This document shows positions 33,207 to 44,681 of a stretch of 64,000 nucleotides of DNA, piece after piece. The DNA is from Daldinia sp. FL1419 (Eukaryota > Ascomycota > Sordariomycetes > Xylariales > Hypoxylaceae). A model generated the notes under the pieces. It was not told the origin of the DNA. It was given only the letters and a program-made list of their open reading frames with translations, and ran no database searches. Location: positions 62,001 through 126,000 of the forward strand of contig MU623392.1 in the NCBI GenBank assembly GCA_025201765.1. The letters are read 5' to 3'. Within the stretch, counting starts at the first letter, position 1. The number at the start of each line of letters is the position of its first letter. Position numbers and translations under genes: made by a program.

Positions 33207-35003
33207 TCATCAATCCCCTTAATAGCAGGAGTTACATTTCCCACGCTGCTGCGCAATTATCGACTATTCACAGTATATATTAACTGCCGCTGCCCAATGA
33301 TTTAAAGTCATGAGAATTCAGGGGTTAGGGCTCCCGTTACAATCATTCGTCATAAAACAAGATGGCCAACTTCAGTTCTAACTTTCGGCATCGCGTTACA
33401 TACTACTACATCGTCATAAATCAACTCTGGTACTGATACAATAACTACTCGCTCAACGGATTTGTCTTATATTAAAATCCCACACTAGCTCGCCTATTTG
33501 GCTAGAGCATTTCATGATTTTCGGGATATACAGACCGAGATACTAATACACCCGAAGTTAACACGGGCAGCTTACGAAACTTACGATGCAGTATGACTAT
33601 ACTTCTTCATATACTAAACTACCACGTTACGATATTACGACGTCGATGCTGGGAATCTTCCATACGTTGTATAACTACATTTACATATACAAATATTTCA
33701 ACCGATACAATATCGGATACAGATTTAATGATACAATTTCCAATAAAATCAATCGAGCTGGTCCCAAGACTGGAATACCTGGCGTTTTCGGATTAGTAGG
33801 GGGGCCGTCACAATGGGCATGGATCGGGGCATATGGGACTATAGGTGTCCCTCCGGAGTTTGAACGGGTGGATGGGGGACACCAAAATAGGTACTTGAAG
33901 CATGCTATAGGGGGCGGCGTGATTAAGGGCTGGAATACGAGGTCATATTCACGCTAGACGTCTGCGGTGGTTTAACCGCGGTTTATTACTTCGCATATAC
34001 CCCTAAGCGCTATGCGCTTATTTTTATGAAGATGTCAAAATTTAACTAGACAGTTGACATGTAGATGTTAGATTATGATATATCGTATCTACCTATGCTC
34101 TTAGTGTTTAATCACTTCTGAATTGTCTGATAGTATGTTTTAAAAGCCAGAGCATGATTGGTAAGGTTGTAGTAGAGAGTTTAATGGTCCTGGACAACAG
34201 CGGCACTTCACCTCTTCGAATCACTATACTTTCGGGAATTAACAGAGTATTAAAATTTCTGTCAATGCGTTCTTTAGTATCTTAGTTATGCAGTTACTTT
34301 AACCTTAACCTTTATTACATGTTTGGCTATACCTACCCCTATTTTTTGCGTTTGTTAATTCTTAATACACAGGGTGCCGGCCTGGCTAGATAAAGAGCTC
34401 TGTAAGACTCGACTCGGAAGGATAAAGGGGAGAAGGAGACCGGAGGCTAATTGGTCGGTTTCAGTTTCTTGTTCGGACGAGGGTTAACTAACGTTGCGAT
34501 GTATTCAGAACGAATTATAATCGAAGGAGCCTTATTTAGTACGCTGTCTTATACTTCCTCGCCATATACCTTAGGTATGATAGCAAAGAGTAGTAAAAGA
34601 TCGGAATAAGCCGCTATCGCACGCTTGACAGGTATTCTCGATTACTAGACTAGACTATAAATTTTCCCAGTCTCGCCGTTGCTTTCGCTTGGTAGGTAGT
34701 GGCTCTATTGTCCAAATTGCACATAATAAGAGCGAAGCCACCTCTTTCCGTTCTTCTCGATTAGTAGAAAAAAAAATCAACCTGAGTTAGCTGCGGAGAT
34801 AGACCTTTTTAAGTGTTAAAAAAGACTTCCCGAGCTAGGTGCAGAACCAGTATAACGCCGCCCTCTGCCAAATTAAGTCATGCTCGTAAGACGCCGGTAT
34901 TTTGCAAAGCTTTTTCTTCTTCCCCCCCTCCTCCCTTCGCTGTGTCACCGTTACTTTCGGTAAAGATAGCTGCGTGGGATGTGGTATGGGTATGGATGCG
35001 AGT
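33207..35003. other. Convergent intergenic region, no gene seen
   Basis: These 1.8 kb lie between the 3' ends of the rhodopsin-like and RPB5 genes. A 124-codon frame at 33586-33957 has a Gly-rich C-terminal half but no recognisable homology. A 7-bp-arm hairpin with a T run lies at 34004-34025. Confidence 0.55.
34004..34025 (+). repeat. Short stem-loop TAAGCGC-TAT-GCGCTTA followed by T5
   Basis: Perfect 7-bp arms (34004-34010 and 34014-34020) are followed at once by a T run. This would suit a hairpin plus Pol III-type T stop, but no RNA gene is recognisable upstream. Confidence 0.6.
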
Positions 35004-35844
35004 TTACACGCATAGTCTGTAACTGGCGTAGCGACCCGCCGTTTCACTGTTACGGATAATCTTGACGACCTGGCCGCGCTTCATGCCGAAGTATTTTGCG
35101 ACGGGGTCCTTCTGCAGGATACGCGGGAGCTGGGTCTCTTTAAGGCGATACCGCTTAAGGAGGGCGGCCTTCTCTTCCCTACTGAGAAGGACGTGGCGGG
35201 GTACCAGCTCGTGGTGCGTGATGTTGATGAGAAGGTCCTCCTCGAGGAACCATTCGATGGAAGTCCACTGGGCGAACTTGGCAATTTCCTTCTTGGCCGA
35301 CGCAGAAACGGCTACGTGCGATACTAGGATTCCAGTGCTGTGGTTCTCTTGCGCGCAGAACTTGCCGAATTTGCGCATGTGCTCGGCTCCTAGTGAGTCC
35401 TCGTCGTGAAACTCCACCCATATCGTGCCAATGTCCGCTTTGGGATCTGGGTTGGAGGGTGTTGCGGGCGGGGTCAGTTTCCTCATCAATTCTGGGCTCG
35501 GTCGCGCGGAAAACTTCAGCTTCGCACGTCTTTGCGAGGTAAGGCGTAGGTTAGCTAGCTACTCCCATCGGTGATAGGCGGCGCAGTGTTCCCAAATACG
35601 TACAAGACGGAGCCGTCCATGTTACAGTAGATGTTTTTGAATTGGTCTAGAGACATGTTGACTTCCGTTTCGGAAAGTTCGTAGCCCTGGTAGCGCATTA
35701 GCACGCACGTCGCGTCTGTGCAGGCAATATTCGCTTCCTTACTCGGTCTTGGACCATCTCGTGGACGGTTCTCCATGCTCGCCACGTCTTGACCGCGAGC
35801 TTCTCGTTCGCCTCGTTGTTGGGGGAGTTTTCCTGGTCCGACAT
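35004..35844 (-). CDS. RPB5: RNA polymerases I, II and III shared subunit RPABC1 (Rpb5)
   Basis: Rpb5 is the jaw subunit common to the three nuclear RNA polymerases. Exons are 35844-35743, 35686-35604 and 35529-35004, giving 236 aa. The N-terminal domain reads TWRAWRTVHEMVQDR, joined across intron 1 to GYELSETEVNMSLDQFK. The third exon has LKFSARPSPELM and GTIWVEFHDEDSLG, then the highly conserved assembly domain: INITHHELVPRHVLLS, YRLKETQLPRILQKDPVAKY and GQVVKIIRNSETAGRYASYR. It ends LCV where most relatives have a charged or aromatic residue plus I/V. Intron 2 uses a slightly unusual AAG acceptor (GCAAAG|A), chosen because it keeps frame and restores the RAKLKFSARPS segment. The gene is divergent from BFR1, with 880 bp between starts. 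Confidence 0.95.
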
Positions 35845-36723
35845 GGTGGGATTTACGCGACGACAGCAATTCCGTATTCCAATAACTAGAAATTATGTTT
35901 CGGGGGGTGGTTCGTCGCGACGCTTCCAACAAGGAGGTGTTGGGAGTTGAAGAATTGGTAAAGTTCAAGAAAAGACAATGCAAAGTTCAGCCTTGCCTTA
36001 CAAAGATGAAAAATTCCAAGGTACTTTGTATCTGTCTGGCTTTTATCTGCAGGGGTTGATGCAGATAAGGTACGTACCTGTCAAATTGTATTGAGTTATC
36101 CTTGCTATCCTTGCGGCGGTACGTACCGGTGCAACACACCAAAAAACCATCTCGCAAGTAGGTAAGTCACACAGTAAGGCTAGTAAGCAGATTGGTCAGA
36201 GTAGCGGACAGAAGGTTAACGTTAACTGACGGCAGAATCTCGGGTTACGCTTGGGGACCTAAAAGAAAAACGGCGCACGGGCCATAAAGGGGTCAGAGAG
36301 AAAGCACTACGGGCCACAGCCACTAACCTAGTAAATTTTGAACTAGGTTAAAGTCCATTGTTGAATCAAAATCACTTTTTTTTACTTTTTTTTTTAACAT
36401 ATATATGCCTACCTACCTACCTACCTAGGTACCTACCTATATATACAGGTATATAATCAGTGGGCCGACTCCGAAATTTTCCTCTGCTGAACCTAGCCAG
36501 GCCATCAAGGACCCTGAGATCTGGCCTCCTTTCCCCTTGGTACCTCTTAAGGTTTTACCGGTCATTTTTTCTTTTTACAACCTATTTATTTACCTACCCT
36601 ACCTAGACACTGCTCTCTTTCTTATTTATATAGAGATAGATCGCGATTCGCTCTTTGATCCTTGTTATCTTACCCTATTATATTCATTCTCTCGACCGTC
36701 CCTACGATAGAGATAGAACAGTC
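35845..36723. promoter_or_regulatory. Divergent promoter region of RPB5 and BFR1
   Basis: The region contains T-rich tracts (about 36376-36397) and a dense TACC/TAGG cluster at 36410-36450 that includes an exact TACCTAGGTA at 36422. Pyrimidine-rich sequence leads up to the BFR1 ATG. Because the two genes diverge, this region must hold both promoters. Confidence 0.65.
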
Positions 36724-38315
36724 ATGGCTGACGTAGCTGCTGCACCCACTCCCGCCCCGGCGGGCGAGAAGAAGAGACCCGAGAAGCCTGATAACGACTT
36801 ATTCCAAAAGGAATTGGCTAAGGCTGAGAAGGAATACCAGGACTCTTTCGCTAGATACGTAAGTTGCGCATACCTGGTCGCCTACGAGAAAGGGTAGACG
36901 TATATACCTAGGTATTAATCATAGAACGTAGAATGCTGTCAAGCAAAAGGTTGAGCTCGTTACCGGTAACAAGAACAAGGACACCCAGTCCCCCCTCCAG
37001 AAGCGTCGCCAGGAACTTATCGCCCAAGCCAACGAGATCCGGAACAAGCAAGGTGCCGGCAAGAATGCTCGCAACACCAAGCTGGACCAGATCAAGCGAC
37101 TCGACGAACAGCTACGATCCCGAATCGCCGAGCAGAAGAATGCGCGCGGCAAGGTTAACTTCAAGAGTGTTGAGGATCTCGATCGCCAGATTGAGAATCT
37201 TGAGAAGCAGGTTAACAGCGGCATGATGAAGTTGGTCGACGAGAAGAAGGCTCTCACCGAGATCTCTAACCTCCGAAAGCAGCGCAAGAACTTTGCCCAG
37301 TTTGACACCTCGCAAAAGGGAATTGATGAGCTAAAGGCCAAGATCAAAGAAATTAAGGACAGCATGGACGACCCCGAATCTCGTGCGCTAAGCGAACAAT
37401 ACACCAAGATTCAGGCTGAGCTTGACACCATCAAGGCCGAGCAGGACGAGGCGTTCAAGAACCTAAACGCTCTGCGCGACGAGCGAAGCAAGCTGCAGGC
37501 TGAGCAGCAGGAGAAATTCCAGGCTATCCGTAAGCTCAAGGACGAGTTCTACAGTGCTAAGAAGGCATTCGGCGAGTATGAACGCGAAGCACGCCAGCGA
37601 GTCCGAGAACGACAGAAGGCCGAGCGCGATCGTATCGAAAAGGAGAGGAAGAAGGAGCGTGCGCAGAGGTTGCTCCAGGAGGCTAGTGACCCGGCTTATC
37701 TCGAAGAGATACAGAGAGCCAACAGTCTGTTGCGATACTTCGACCCGTCCTCCGCCCCTGCCGAGAAGGCGCCTCTTCTGGTTGACGGCGGTCTAGGCGC
37801 TCAAGCCTCTCGCAAGGTCGACGACTCGGGTTTGACGGGCACCAAACTAGTGCGAAAGGAGGACCGAGACGACGAGTATCTACCTGCCGTGAAGAAGGGT
37901 AAGAAGGGCAAGAAGGGTGGCCACGCCGAGAAGGGCTTCAACTTACCCCCTGCTGTTATCAATGACTGCTCAGAGTTGGGCATCAACCCTCCTATGAGTT
38001 CCGAGGATGTTCCCGCCGTTGTCGAACAAGTCAGGGCTAAGTTGGAACACTGGAAGTCCGACCAACAGGCCCAGACCCAGCGCGTAAGTTTTGATCTTGA
38101 ATCCCACATTGTGAAGTGTAAGGTGCCTAGCTAACGAAACCTAGAACATTGAAAAGGCCAAGAAGGAGATTGAGAAGATAGAAGCCGAAGAGGCTGCTGA
38201 GGCTTCCGGTACCGCAACGCCCAACGGTGTCAACGGGGACAAGAAGTCGGAAGACAAGGTGGAAGCGGTAACGTCGGATCTGAAGGACGCATCATTGGAG
38301 GAGAAGGCGTCTTAG
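36724..38315 (+). CDS. BFR1: BFR1-family polysome-associated, coiled-coil protein
   Basis: Bfr1 in yeast associates with polysomes and mRNP complexes at the ER and suppresses brefeldin A sensitivity. Exons are 36724-36858, 36932-38083 and 38145-38315, giving 485 aa (yeast about 470). The protein is almost wholly charged coiled coil from residue 20 to 310. Conserved blocks are KPDNDLFQKELAKAEKEYQ, QKRRQELIAQANEIRNKQ, GKVNFKSVEDLDRQIENLEK and EISNLRKQRKNFAQFD. A Lys/Gly cluster (GKKGKKGG) follows, and the C-terminal INPPMSSEDVPAVVEQVRAKLEHWK is also shared with the family. Introns have GTAAG donors. The antisense frame of 162 codons across exon 2 is a shadow of the regular codon pattern. Confidence 0.93.
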
Positions 38316-38829
38316 ATATCCGCTGCGCCACCAATTGCCAACCACCAGTCAGTTGAGGTTATTTAGATGAAGCGTTGTCGGGTCGGGAGGAAAAAAGGGC
38401 CTCGACCACGACGCAATGTCTAAACTTGATTCCCCCCATTTGAGAGAGAGGGAGGGAGAGGGAGAGGAAGGACGGACGGACTTTTCTGGTTTTGTTTCTG
38501 TTTTTTTTTTCTTTCTCGTGTGGGACAAAGAGAAATGATTGAACGAAGGGGGGGGGCTGAGGGAAACTGGCTGGGGCTTTAGGGAATGAAAAAAAAACAA
38601 AATATGACTTTTGAAGGGTTAGATTTCACAACAGCATCGTCACCATGTATTTAGCACAGCACAGCACTAAAACGGCCTGGCCTAGGTAACCCTATCATTC
38701 CCGCATTACCGTCGCTTTCACATACATATATTATTAGTGTATTACATGTATATCGCTACCTAGTCCTTCTTTGTGACTCGTTTCTGGTTTATTTATCGTA
38801 GCTTTTTACCTACCTGTCTGACTTAATAA

Positions 38830-38851
38830 GGGGAGGGGAGGGGAGGGGAGG
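38830..38851 (+). repeat. Four GGGGA units, G-quadruplex type
   Basis: Four G4 runs separated by single A, about 515 bp beyond the BFR1 stop. It fits the standard G3+N1-7 quadruplex pattern. Confidence 0.8.
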
Positions 38852-39214
38852 AGTTAATACCTTATATGTTAACCTAGATATCTCGAGGAAATAGGTGGTG
38901 ATAGGAATAAAAAGAAATAGTTGAATCGTCGTCATCTACGGAAGCAAGCAAGCAAACCAGCGGCATCGGCCGAGAAGCCTCGATTACATACCTCTACGCA
39001 TACTTACATGCGTCGGTACACGAGGTCCTCCACGCGGCAGGCTGCTTTGGTCTTCGTTGCGTATCCTCTACTCTGCATCGTGGATGTACGTATATTGCCT
39101 GCCTAGCATATGTACATGGACCACTTAACTACAGATACCCACGCGGTACGCCCGCGCATTACGTGATCCTCGGGAGGACCCTATTTATTTTCCATTGTCC
39201 AGATTTTCCCAATG

Positions 39215-39215
<1 letters not shown>

Positions 39216-39246
<31 letters not shown>
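39216..39246 (+). repeat. 31-base T run
   Basis: An uninterrupted homopolymer in non-coding DNA. The exact length may be an assembly approximation. Confidence 0.85.
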
Positions 39247-39336
39247 CGGTGTGAACGGGTTCGCTGATTCGCCGTTGCGCCACAACGTGTATATCCAACC
39301 CTCCACGCATCGACGCAGTTCACTCGCGCACAGATC

Positions 39337-39364
39337 GGGGAAGAGGGGGGGCGGAGGGGAGGGG
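39337..39364 (+). repeat. G-quadruplex-type G runs
   Basis: Runs of 4, 7, 4 and 4 G with spacers of 4, 4 and 1 nt. Confidence 0.75.
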
Positions 39365-40066
39365 AGGCAGGTCGGTGGGTTAAAGGCGAACGAGTGGATT
39401 AGGTAGCGGAGGGATGGGATGGGATGACTTGGTTCGTGCATGAGATGTGTCTCATAAAACATTGGGTCGGGTCCCCCTCCATCGCGAGGGGGGAGAGAGA
39501 CGAGGGAAGAAGAGGGTGCTCGTGTTGTGAGGGCGGCAGATGCGGAGGATGTGGAGATGCGGTGCGTGCGGCGCGATGGGATGGGATGGGCTGATGGATA
39601 CTTATACATATATGAATGGATATATATGTATGTAGGTATATGTATGGTTGGATGTTCGTATATGGTATATGTTATATTGATTGCATGGTAGATAGATGGT
39701 GAGGGAGGAGGCTATCTAGGTAACTATCTTGACTATCTTAGCTATCTTAAGTGAGTCTGGTATTCACATGTTCATTAGATACCTACCTCGTCCATCTCCA
39801 TCTATAAACCTCGCCGGTCTGAGTATCTCCGTACACATCCCTAGGTACACACATGCCGTTCGTAGCTCGTATTTCATGGCTCCCGAGTCAGGTATCACGT
39901 TATATCAGCTCACGCAAGCTCTCAAGATCACCGAGGTTTTTAGTATAGAGGAAAACACACATCTCGTAGATGGCTCATCCAGATACCAACCTACCCCCAT
40001 CCCTGTCCCGTCCCATCTTCATCTCGCAGTAGCTTTACAAACTCTCTATCCTACCCTACCTCTTCG

Positions 40067-40088
40067 CCCCCCCCCCCCCCCCCCCCCC
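40067..40088 (+). repeat. 22-base C run
   Basis: A long C homopolymer, equivalent to a G tract on the other strand, set in pyrimidine-rich DNA. Confidence 0.85.
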
Positions 40089-40313
40089 TTCCCTCCCTAC
40101 TCGCTGATTTAAATCCCGATCCAAGGGACCGCTTATCACGTCTACCTATAGTGCATACATATATGTCTACCTATACATATGTATAAGCCATGTACGTCCA
40201 ATATCCACGAGTCCGCCTCGAGGTACACAGTACACCTATATAAACACACACACACAGAGAGAGAGAGAGAGACAGATACACGCACGCACATGCGCAAAAT
40301 ACACCCGTCCACC

Positions 40314-40338
40314 AACCTAACCTAACCTAACCTAACCT
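40314..40338 (+). repeat. AACCT pentamer array
   Basis: Four exact AACCT units and one TACCT. This is not the fungal telomere hexamer. Confidence 0.75.
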
Positions 40339-41613
40339 TACCTTGCCCACTTCCCGTCTCCTACGTGTCAGCCGCATCGCCATAGGGCGGGGGACGACGT
40401 AACGGCAACCAAAAAGACGCGTGACTGAACGGCAAGCTACAGCTCACATCGCAGCAAGCGGAGGGTAGGAAAAAAAAAAAAAACTCGCGCAACTCACGCA
40501 ACGAGTTTCCTGCTCGCCGTGTCGTGCCTTGTCATGCTATGCCCTACTACCTGATCTGACTTGACCTGATGCTTCTTGATGCCCGGCCGGCCCTGTTAGT
40601 TGAACACGTCTATCCATCCTATTAGACCGATTCTTGGATGGCGAAAAAAACAGAATTGAACAAGTGACATGAAAGAAAAGAAGAAAATTATGAGCCGCAC
40701 ATGTTTTGCCTACCAACACCAATCTCCGTGGGTCGTTCCGAGCCCTGATTTGACTAAGACAAGGTTTCATTAACTTTGTTGTATATTGATCTGACTAAAG
40801 TACCTCGCGCTGCTATGCTCTCTATGCTTTGCTCTGTTTGGATCGGTAAGCCGATAGGTATATCGTAACTCCGTTCTCAATGTCTCTTCCTTTCTCCCTT
40901 CCCCCCTTTCTCTCATTCGCGCGCGTAGGCAAGGAAAAAATAATCCCGTCCCAATGTGCCGACAATCGGGCACGGACAACAACAACGACGGCGGCGGCGA
41001 CAAACACAGCACAGAAGGTGAAACAAAAAAGTGAGCAACCAACAGGCAAGCGAGAATATGAAGCTTGCCGGACCCTCGCCCTTGCTCGTCCAACCAATAC
41101 CCATGGAACACTCCGTACGCCCAATAGAAATCCCGGGGAAGAAATTGCCACCCGTTCTTAGAAATGACTCCCAAGGTCGAAGTAGAACCAGCTCCTCAGG
41201 GAAAGCAGGAACAAAATGAATAGTATGTTGTGTGTGTGGAGTTGTGTGTGTGTCAACAGTTTGTCAGAAAAGAAAAAAAAAAGAGCAGATGTCTCGCCGC
41301 TATGCAGAAAAGAAATGGTATCTGGGATGATGTTTTCCCTCCTCCCATCCATGCAACAGATACGGTAGTCATGGTGCACTTTCGTATTCTCGTAAATAGT
41401 TTCCTCCTTCTTTTCGAAATTAATTCAAAGAAATGAAGTATGTCGTGTGAGGTAGATATGCAGGCTGTGCTGTGATCCAATTTTACAAGCGTGACGGAAT
41501 AATAAGCAGGATAGTCTTAGGCGTAGGTGTAAAAAGGTTGTCGAGGTCACGGTTAGGCCAGATGGGATAAGCTCCTCGACCGCATTTCCAACCATCACTC
41601 CAACTACGGCGAC

Positions 41614-42428
41614 TTAAGGTCCGTAGGTATTGAAGTAAGCGGTCGGCGGTGCGGTCGGCGGCCGGAAGGTACTATGCCTTCTTTGAGGCGGTCCGGGTGG
41701 CGGTGCAAGTGGGTTCCCAACCGGTCCCGGCGTCCTCCTATCTATCCTGTCAATTCGGTCCATGGGCGGCGGGGGTGTCCTTCTTGCGAGGGGGTTCCGT
41801 TCCCGACCCCCCTCGTGAAAGGTATCCCCTGCCACCGTAGCCGTCGACGCTCCACCCCGCCTGCTAATCTTCCGTGATCCGCTTAAGGCACTCAACGGAG
41901 GGTCTTTAACTGCAGGCTCGTCGTCGGGTGGGAGGGTCAATTCGACCAAACTGTAAAAGTATTCTAGCACTTCTGGGTACCGCTGAACGCTGGATTGCCA
42001 ATCCTCGTCGATTCCTCTTTTTAGAGTCGCTTGGGCGGCGGTGATCTCTTGCGGGTGCGGGGGGGCGTGGTAGTAGTGATATGCGTGGGCTGTTAATCGT
42101 TCAAGATGTGCCGAATGTGCAGCCTTGCGTCGTTCCGTGAGCAGCCGGAAATATTCGAGTATGTAGTCCTGAGCGTGTGCTCGAACCCAGGAACTGGTGC
42201 CAATGTTCAGTACACCGCTATAAACACCAAAGACCAAGGGCAACTCAAGTTGACTTACCGTACGTCATTATACACGGATTGCATCATGCGGGCCTCTGCT
42301 TGCTCGACGGCGATCTCGAGCCCTTTAGCCTCGCAATCGCAGGCGAGGCTGGCAGGAGCATGGCAGATGGCACAGTCCGGGTCCATTCTGATGACGGACT
42401 TGCGGGGTTTATGTTCCCTGGTATACAT
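41614..42428 (-). CDS. Conserved fungal protein of unknown function with a C-x2-C-x7-C-x-C motif
   Basis: Two exons (42428-42259 and 42193-41614) give 249 aa. Near the N-terminus DCAICHAPASLACDCEAKG places cysteines at residues 19, 22, 30 and 32, which could bind one zinc. Then comes a helical domain (SWVRAHAQDYILEYFRLL, LKRGIDEDWQSSVQRYPEVL, EYFYSLVELTLPPDDEPAV) that I associate with a conserved but uncharacterised family in filamentous ascomycetes. The last 80 residues are Pro/Arg-rich and probably disordered, with a short RIDRID repeat. The splice donor is ACG|GTAAGT and the acceptor CCAG|T. The start is uncertain: the frame is open to an ATG at 42542, and a spliced upstream exon beginning with an ATG near 42565 is possible. 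Confidence 0.7.
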
Positions 42429-42908
42429 CTTAGCGGCGTGAAGCCGGAGGTGGCGGGCAGGAAAGCCGGAATGTGGAAAGTGGTGAACATGGGCGGAGGT
42501 GTAGAGTATAGATGAGATTATTGTACGACGACGCTTGTTCACTTGATGACCCGAGAAGGGTCCATGGCAGAATGGAAGGAAGAGGGAAAGGAAAAAAAAG
42601 GAACCGGGGGGTCAGGGCGAAAAGGCACGAGGAGTGACTGACCTGTATTATGAACAATAGCGAAGAAACAACACAGCACCACAGCAGGCTTGACAATGCG
42701 CAGAGTCGCAGCAGGACAACGTGGGAGCAAGAGGGGGAATTGGTCGAAAGTGAGAAGCAGTCAGTGGCTAGCTTCAAAGTTGGCCTGCAGGAGCCAAAGG
42801 CTGACCGCCCTGTTGAATGCCGCGATAGTCAATTGAGGGCGGCAAATAAGGAGGGACCGTAGTCGGTTTGCGTCCCGATGCCACCGATATCTGGTAGGTT
42901 ATCTGGAC

Positions 42909-42943
42909 TGCTGGGCTTGCTGGGCTTGCTGGGCTGCTGGGCT
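42909..42943 (+). repeat. GCTGGGCTT minisatellite
   Basis: About four degenerate units of 6-9 bp in non-coding DNA. Confidence 0.7.
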
Positions 42944-44653
42944 CTTGTGCTTCCTGGGTAGCTAGGTTGTTTCTGGGTGGTGTCTGCGTGTACTGGGTTT
43001 ATCTGGGCGCGCGCAAGATACCGCTTGTACGCTTGTATGGAGCGTGGGGAACGCGGAGAGCGAGAGAAATTCTTCTAGGAGCCTAATAACCCGCGACGGG
43101 AGAGGCGAAAGAAAAGACTCGTCTCAGTGGATCAACATCAACCGGGGGGTCCTGTCACTCCCCTACGCGGAAGAGTAAGTAGGGGAAAAGTGAAGCTTTG
43201 AGAGGCTGGTTGCTAGTAAAAAGGACTCTTGGTCTTCTCCGTCTCTCTGGACTGGCAAGACTGGCACGACTGGCACAAGAAGACCGCAGGAGGACTGCAA
43301 GAAGAGAGTTGAGAAGGAGACTAGGGGATTGGGGCTTGCAGCAAAGCAGCAGAAGCAACAGAGCCTACCTGCAGCATCGAAGGAGAAGAGCCCACAAAAA
43401 AGGGAACCGGGAAAGCCAATTGCTGGTGGGGAAACCTGGCAAAGACTGGGAAGATGCTAGACGAGAAGAGCCCAGCGGAGCCCAAAGACGAGCTTAGCGA
43501 GCAAGGAGGTTCGAGAGGGGGGACGACAGTTATGTCCACGTTTGGCCACAAGAAGGAAATTTAGCTGTCGTGGCTCGAATGGGCGGCAGGATTACTAGTA
43601 GCATGCAGTGTGCATGAGAGTAACCCAATCGAGAGTTTGCATAATCCGGCCGGTCTGGTGTTGCTGCACGAGCCAGTAGCTAATCGAATGTTGGAGAGGG
43701 ACAAGACGGAGAGAGGAAGAGATGTGACGGGGAAGAAAAAAAGAAAGATGTTAATGTATGGTATAGGCAATATGTGTAATATTTTCTGTGTATGTAGCGT
43801 ATATGTAATGTAATGTAATGTAAGGTAATGTACGATATTAGGTAGTTATTTTATTATTATTGCTTGACACGTTTTTAAAGTAGAAATAAGTAAAAAGGAT
43901 AGTTGATAATGATGTATATGTTTCTGTTTCTCTCTCCTTTTTCTTTTCTTTTCTTTTCCCCAGGTAGATATGTGATATACGTAGGTAGGTAGGGATAGGT
44001 TACAAAAAAGAGTAAAATGAGAAACACCAAAACGATCACGAGAAGGGGGGGAGGCGGGGTGTGTCAAGATTGAAGTGTCGACGATGAATCGGTTTGGATG
44101 GTTTCGTTTGATTCAAGTTGATTTGTATGAAATTTAGACCCCCTTTCGCTACGTGTGATAACATGCCATTCATATATGAAATTTCATATATACCGCTGAC
44201 CAACGGAACCATTAGAACCTTGGAACAAGAGAGAAGATCCTTCAAGCGCTTGCTTGTCTGCTTTGTTTGGGTCAGCTCGAACGTCCAAACGTGGCAGCGG
44301 TAATAGCGGTGGTAGCAATGGTTAGCAATGGGTTAGCGGTGGCAGTGGTAGCAGCGTCACGATCTATTGATGTTCAATACAAAAGGAGAAGGCCCGCAAT
44401 CTCGAGCACCTGGGCAAGTGTGCAGTCAGGCAGTGTGAAATGTGCTGGGCGTATGTATGTGTGTTTGAGGCTCCGAGATGGTCCATTTGACTGGCCGCTT
44501 GCCAAGACCATATTTTCAAACCTGCCCGCATCTTTTGCGTCTTTGCGTCGTTGCGTTCGTTGCGTCGTTGCAAAACCTACCAGGTTCCTACCAGGTTCCC
44601 CCCAAAGTCACCCACCATCGCCCCCCCTCTCTCAAGTACTACTATAGTAGCAC

Positions 44654-44681
44654 AGGCCGTACAAGCCGTACAAGCCGTACA
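44654..44681 (+). repeat. 9-bp tandem repeat AGCCGTACA, three units
   Basis: Three consecutive near-identical units (the first begins GGCCGTACA), non-coding. Confidence 0.75.

Larger units (their letters stand above)
38316..41613. other. Long low-complexity intergenic region, no gene seen
   Basis: These 3.3 kb are full of simple sequence: purine tracts (38440-38480), G-run motifs (38830-38851 and 39337-39364), a 31-T run, a 22-C run, CA/GA dinucleotide repeats (about 40240-40272) and AACCT pentamers. Frames such as 39181-39609 minus and 40770-41174 minus consist of translated simple sequence. Confidence 0.6.

Noticed and set aside
33586..33957. 124-codon frame with a Gly-rich end
   Set aside because: No recognised family; the Tyr/Ile-rich first half looks like translated A/T-rich spacer. 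It is kept only as a note for a database search.
36919..37407. 162-codon open frame antisense to BFR1
   Set aside because: It is a Ser/Leu/Phe-rich mirror of a Lys/Glu-rich coiled coil, which is a typical artefact.
40314..40338. Possible internal telomere repeat
   Set aside because: The unit is the pentamer AACCT with only four exact copies; it does not match TTAGGG/CCCTAA and lies between ordinary genes.
42429..42542. N-terminal extension of the CxxC protein
   Set aside because: The frame is open to an ATG at 42542 but the added residues are His/Arg/Ser-rich with no conservation that I recall. The ATG at 42428 starts the conserved-looking block.
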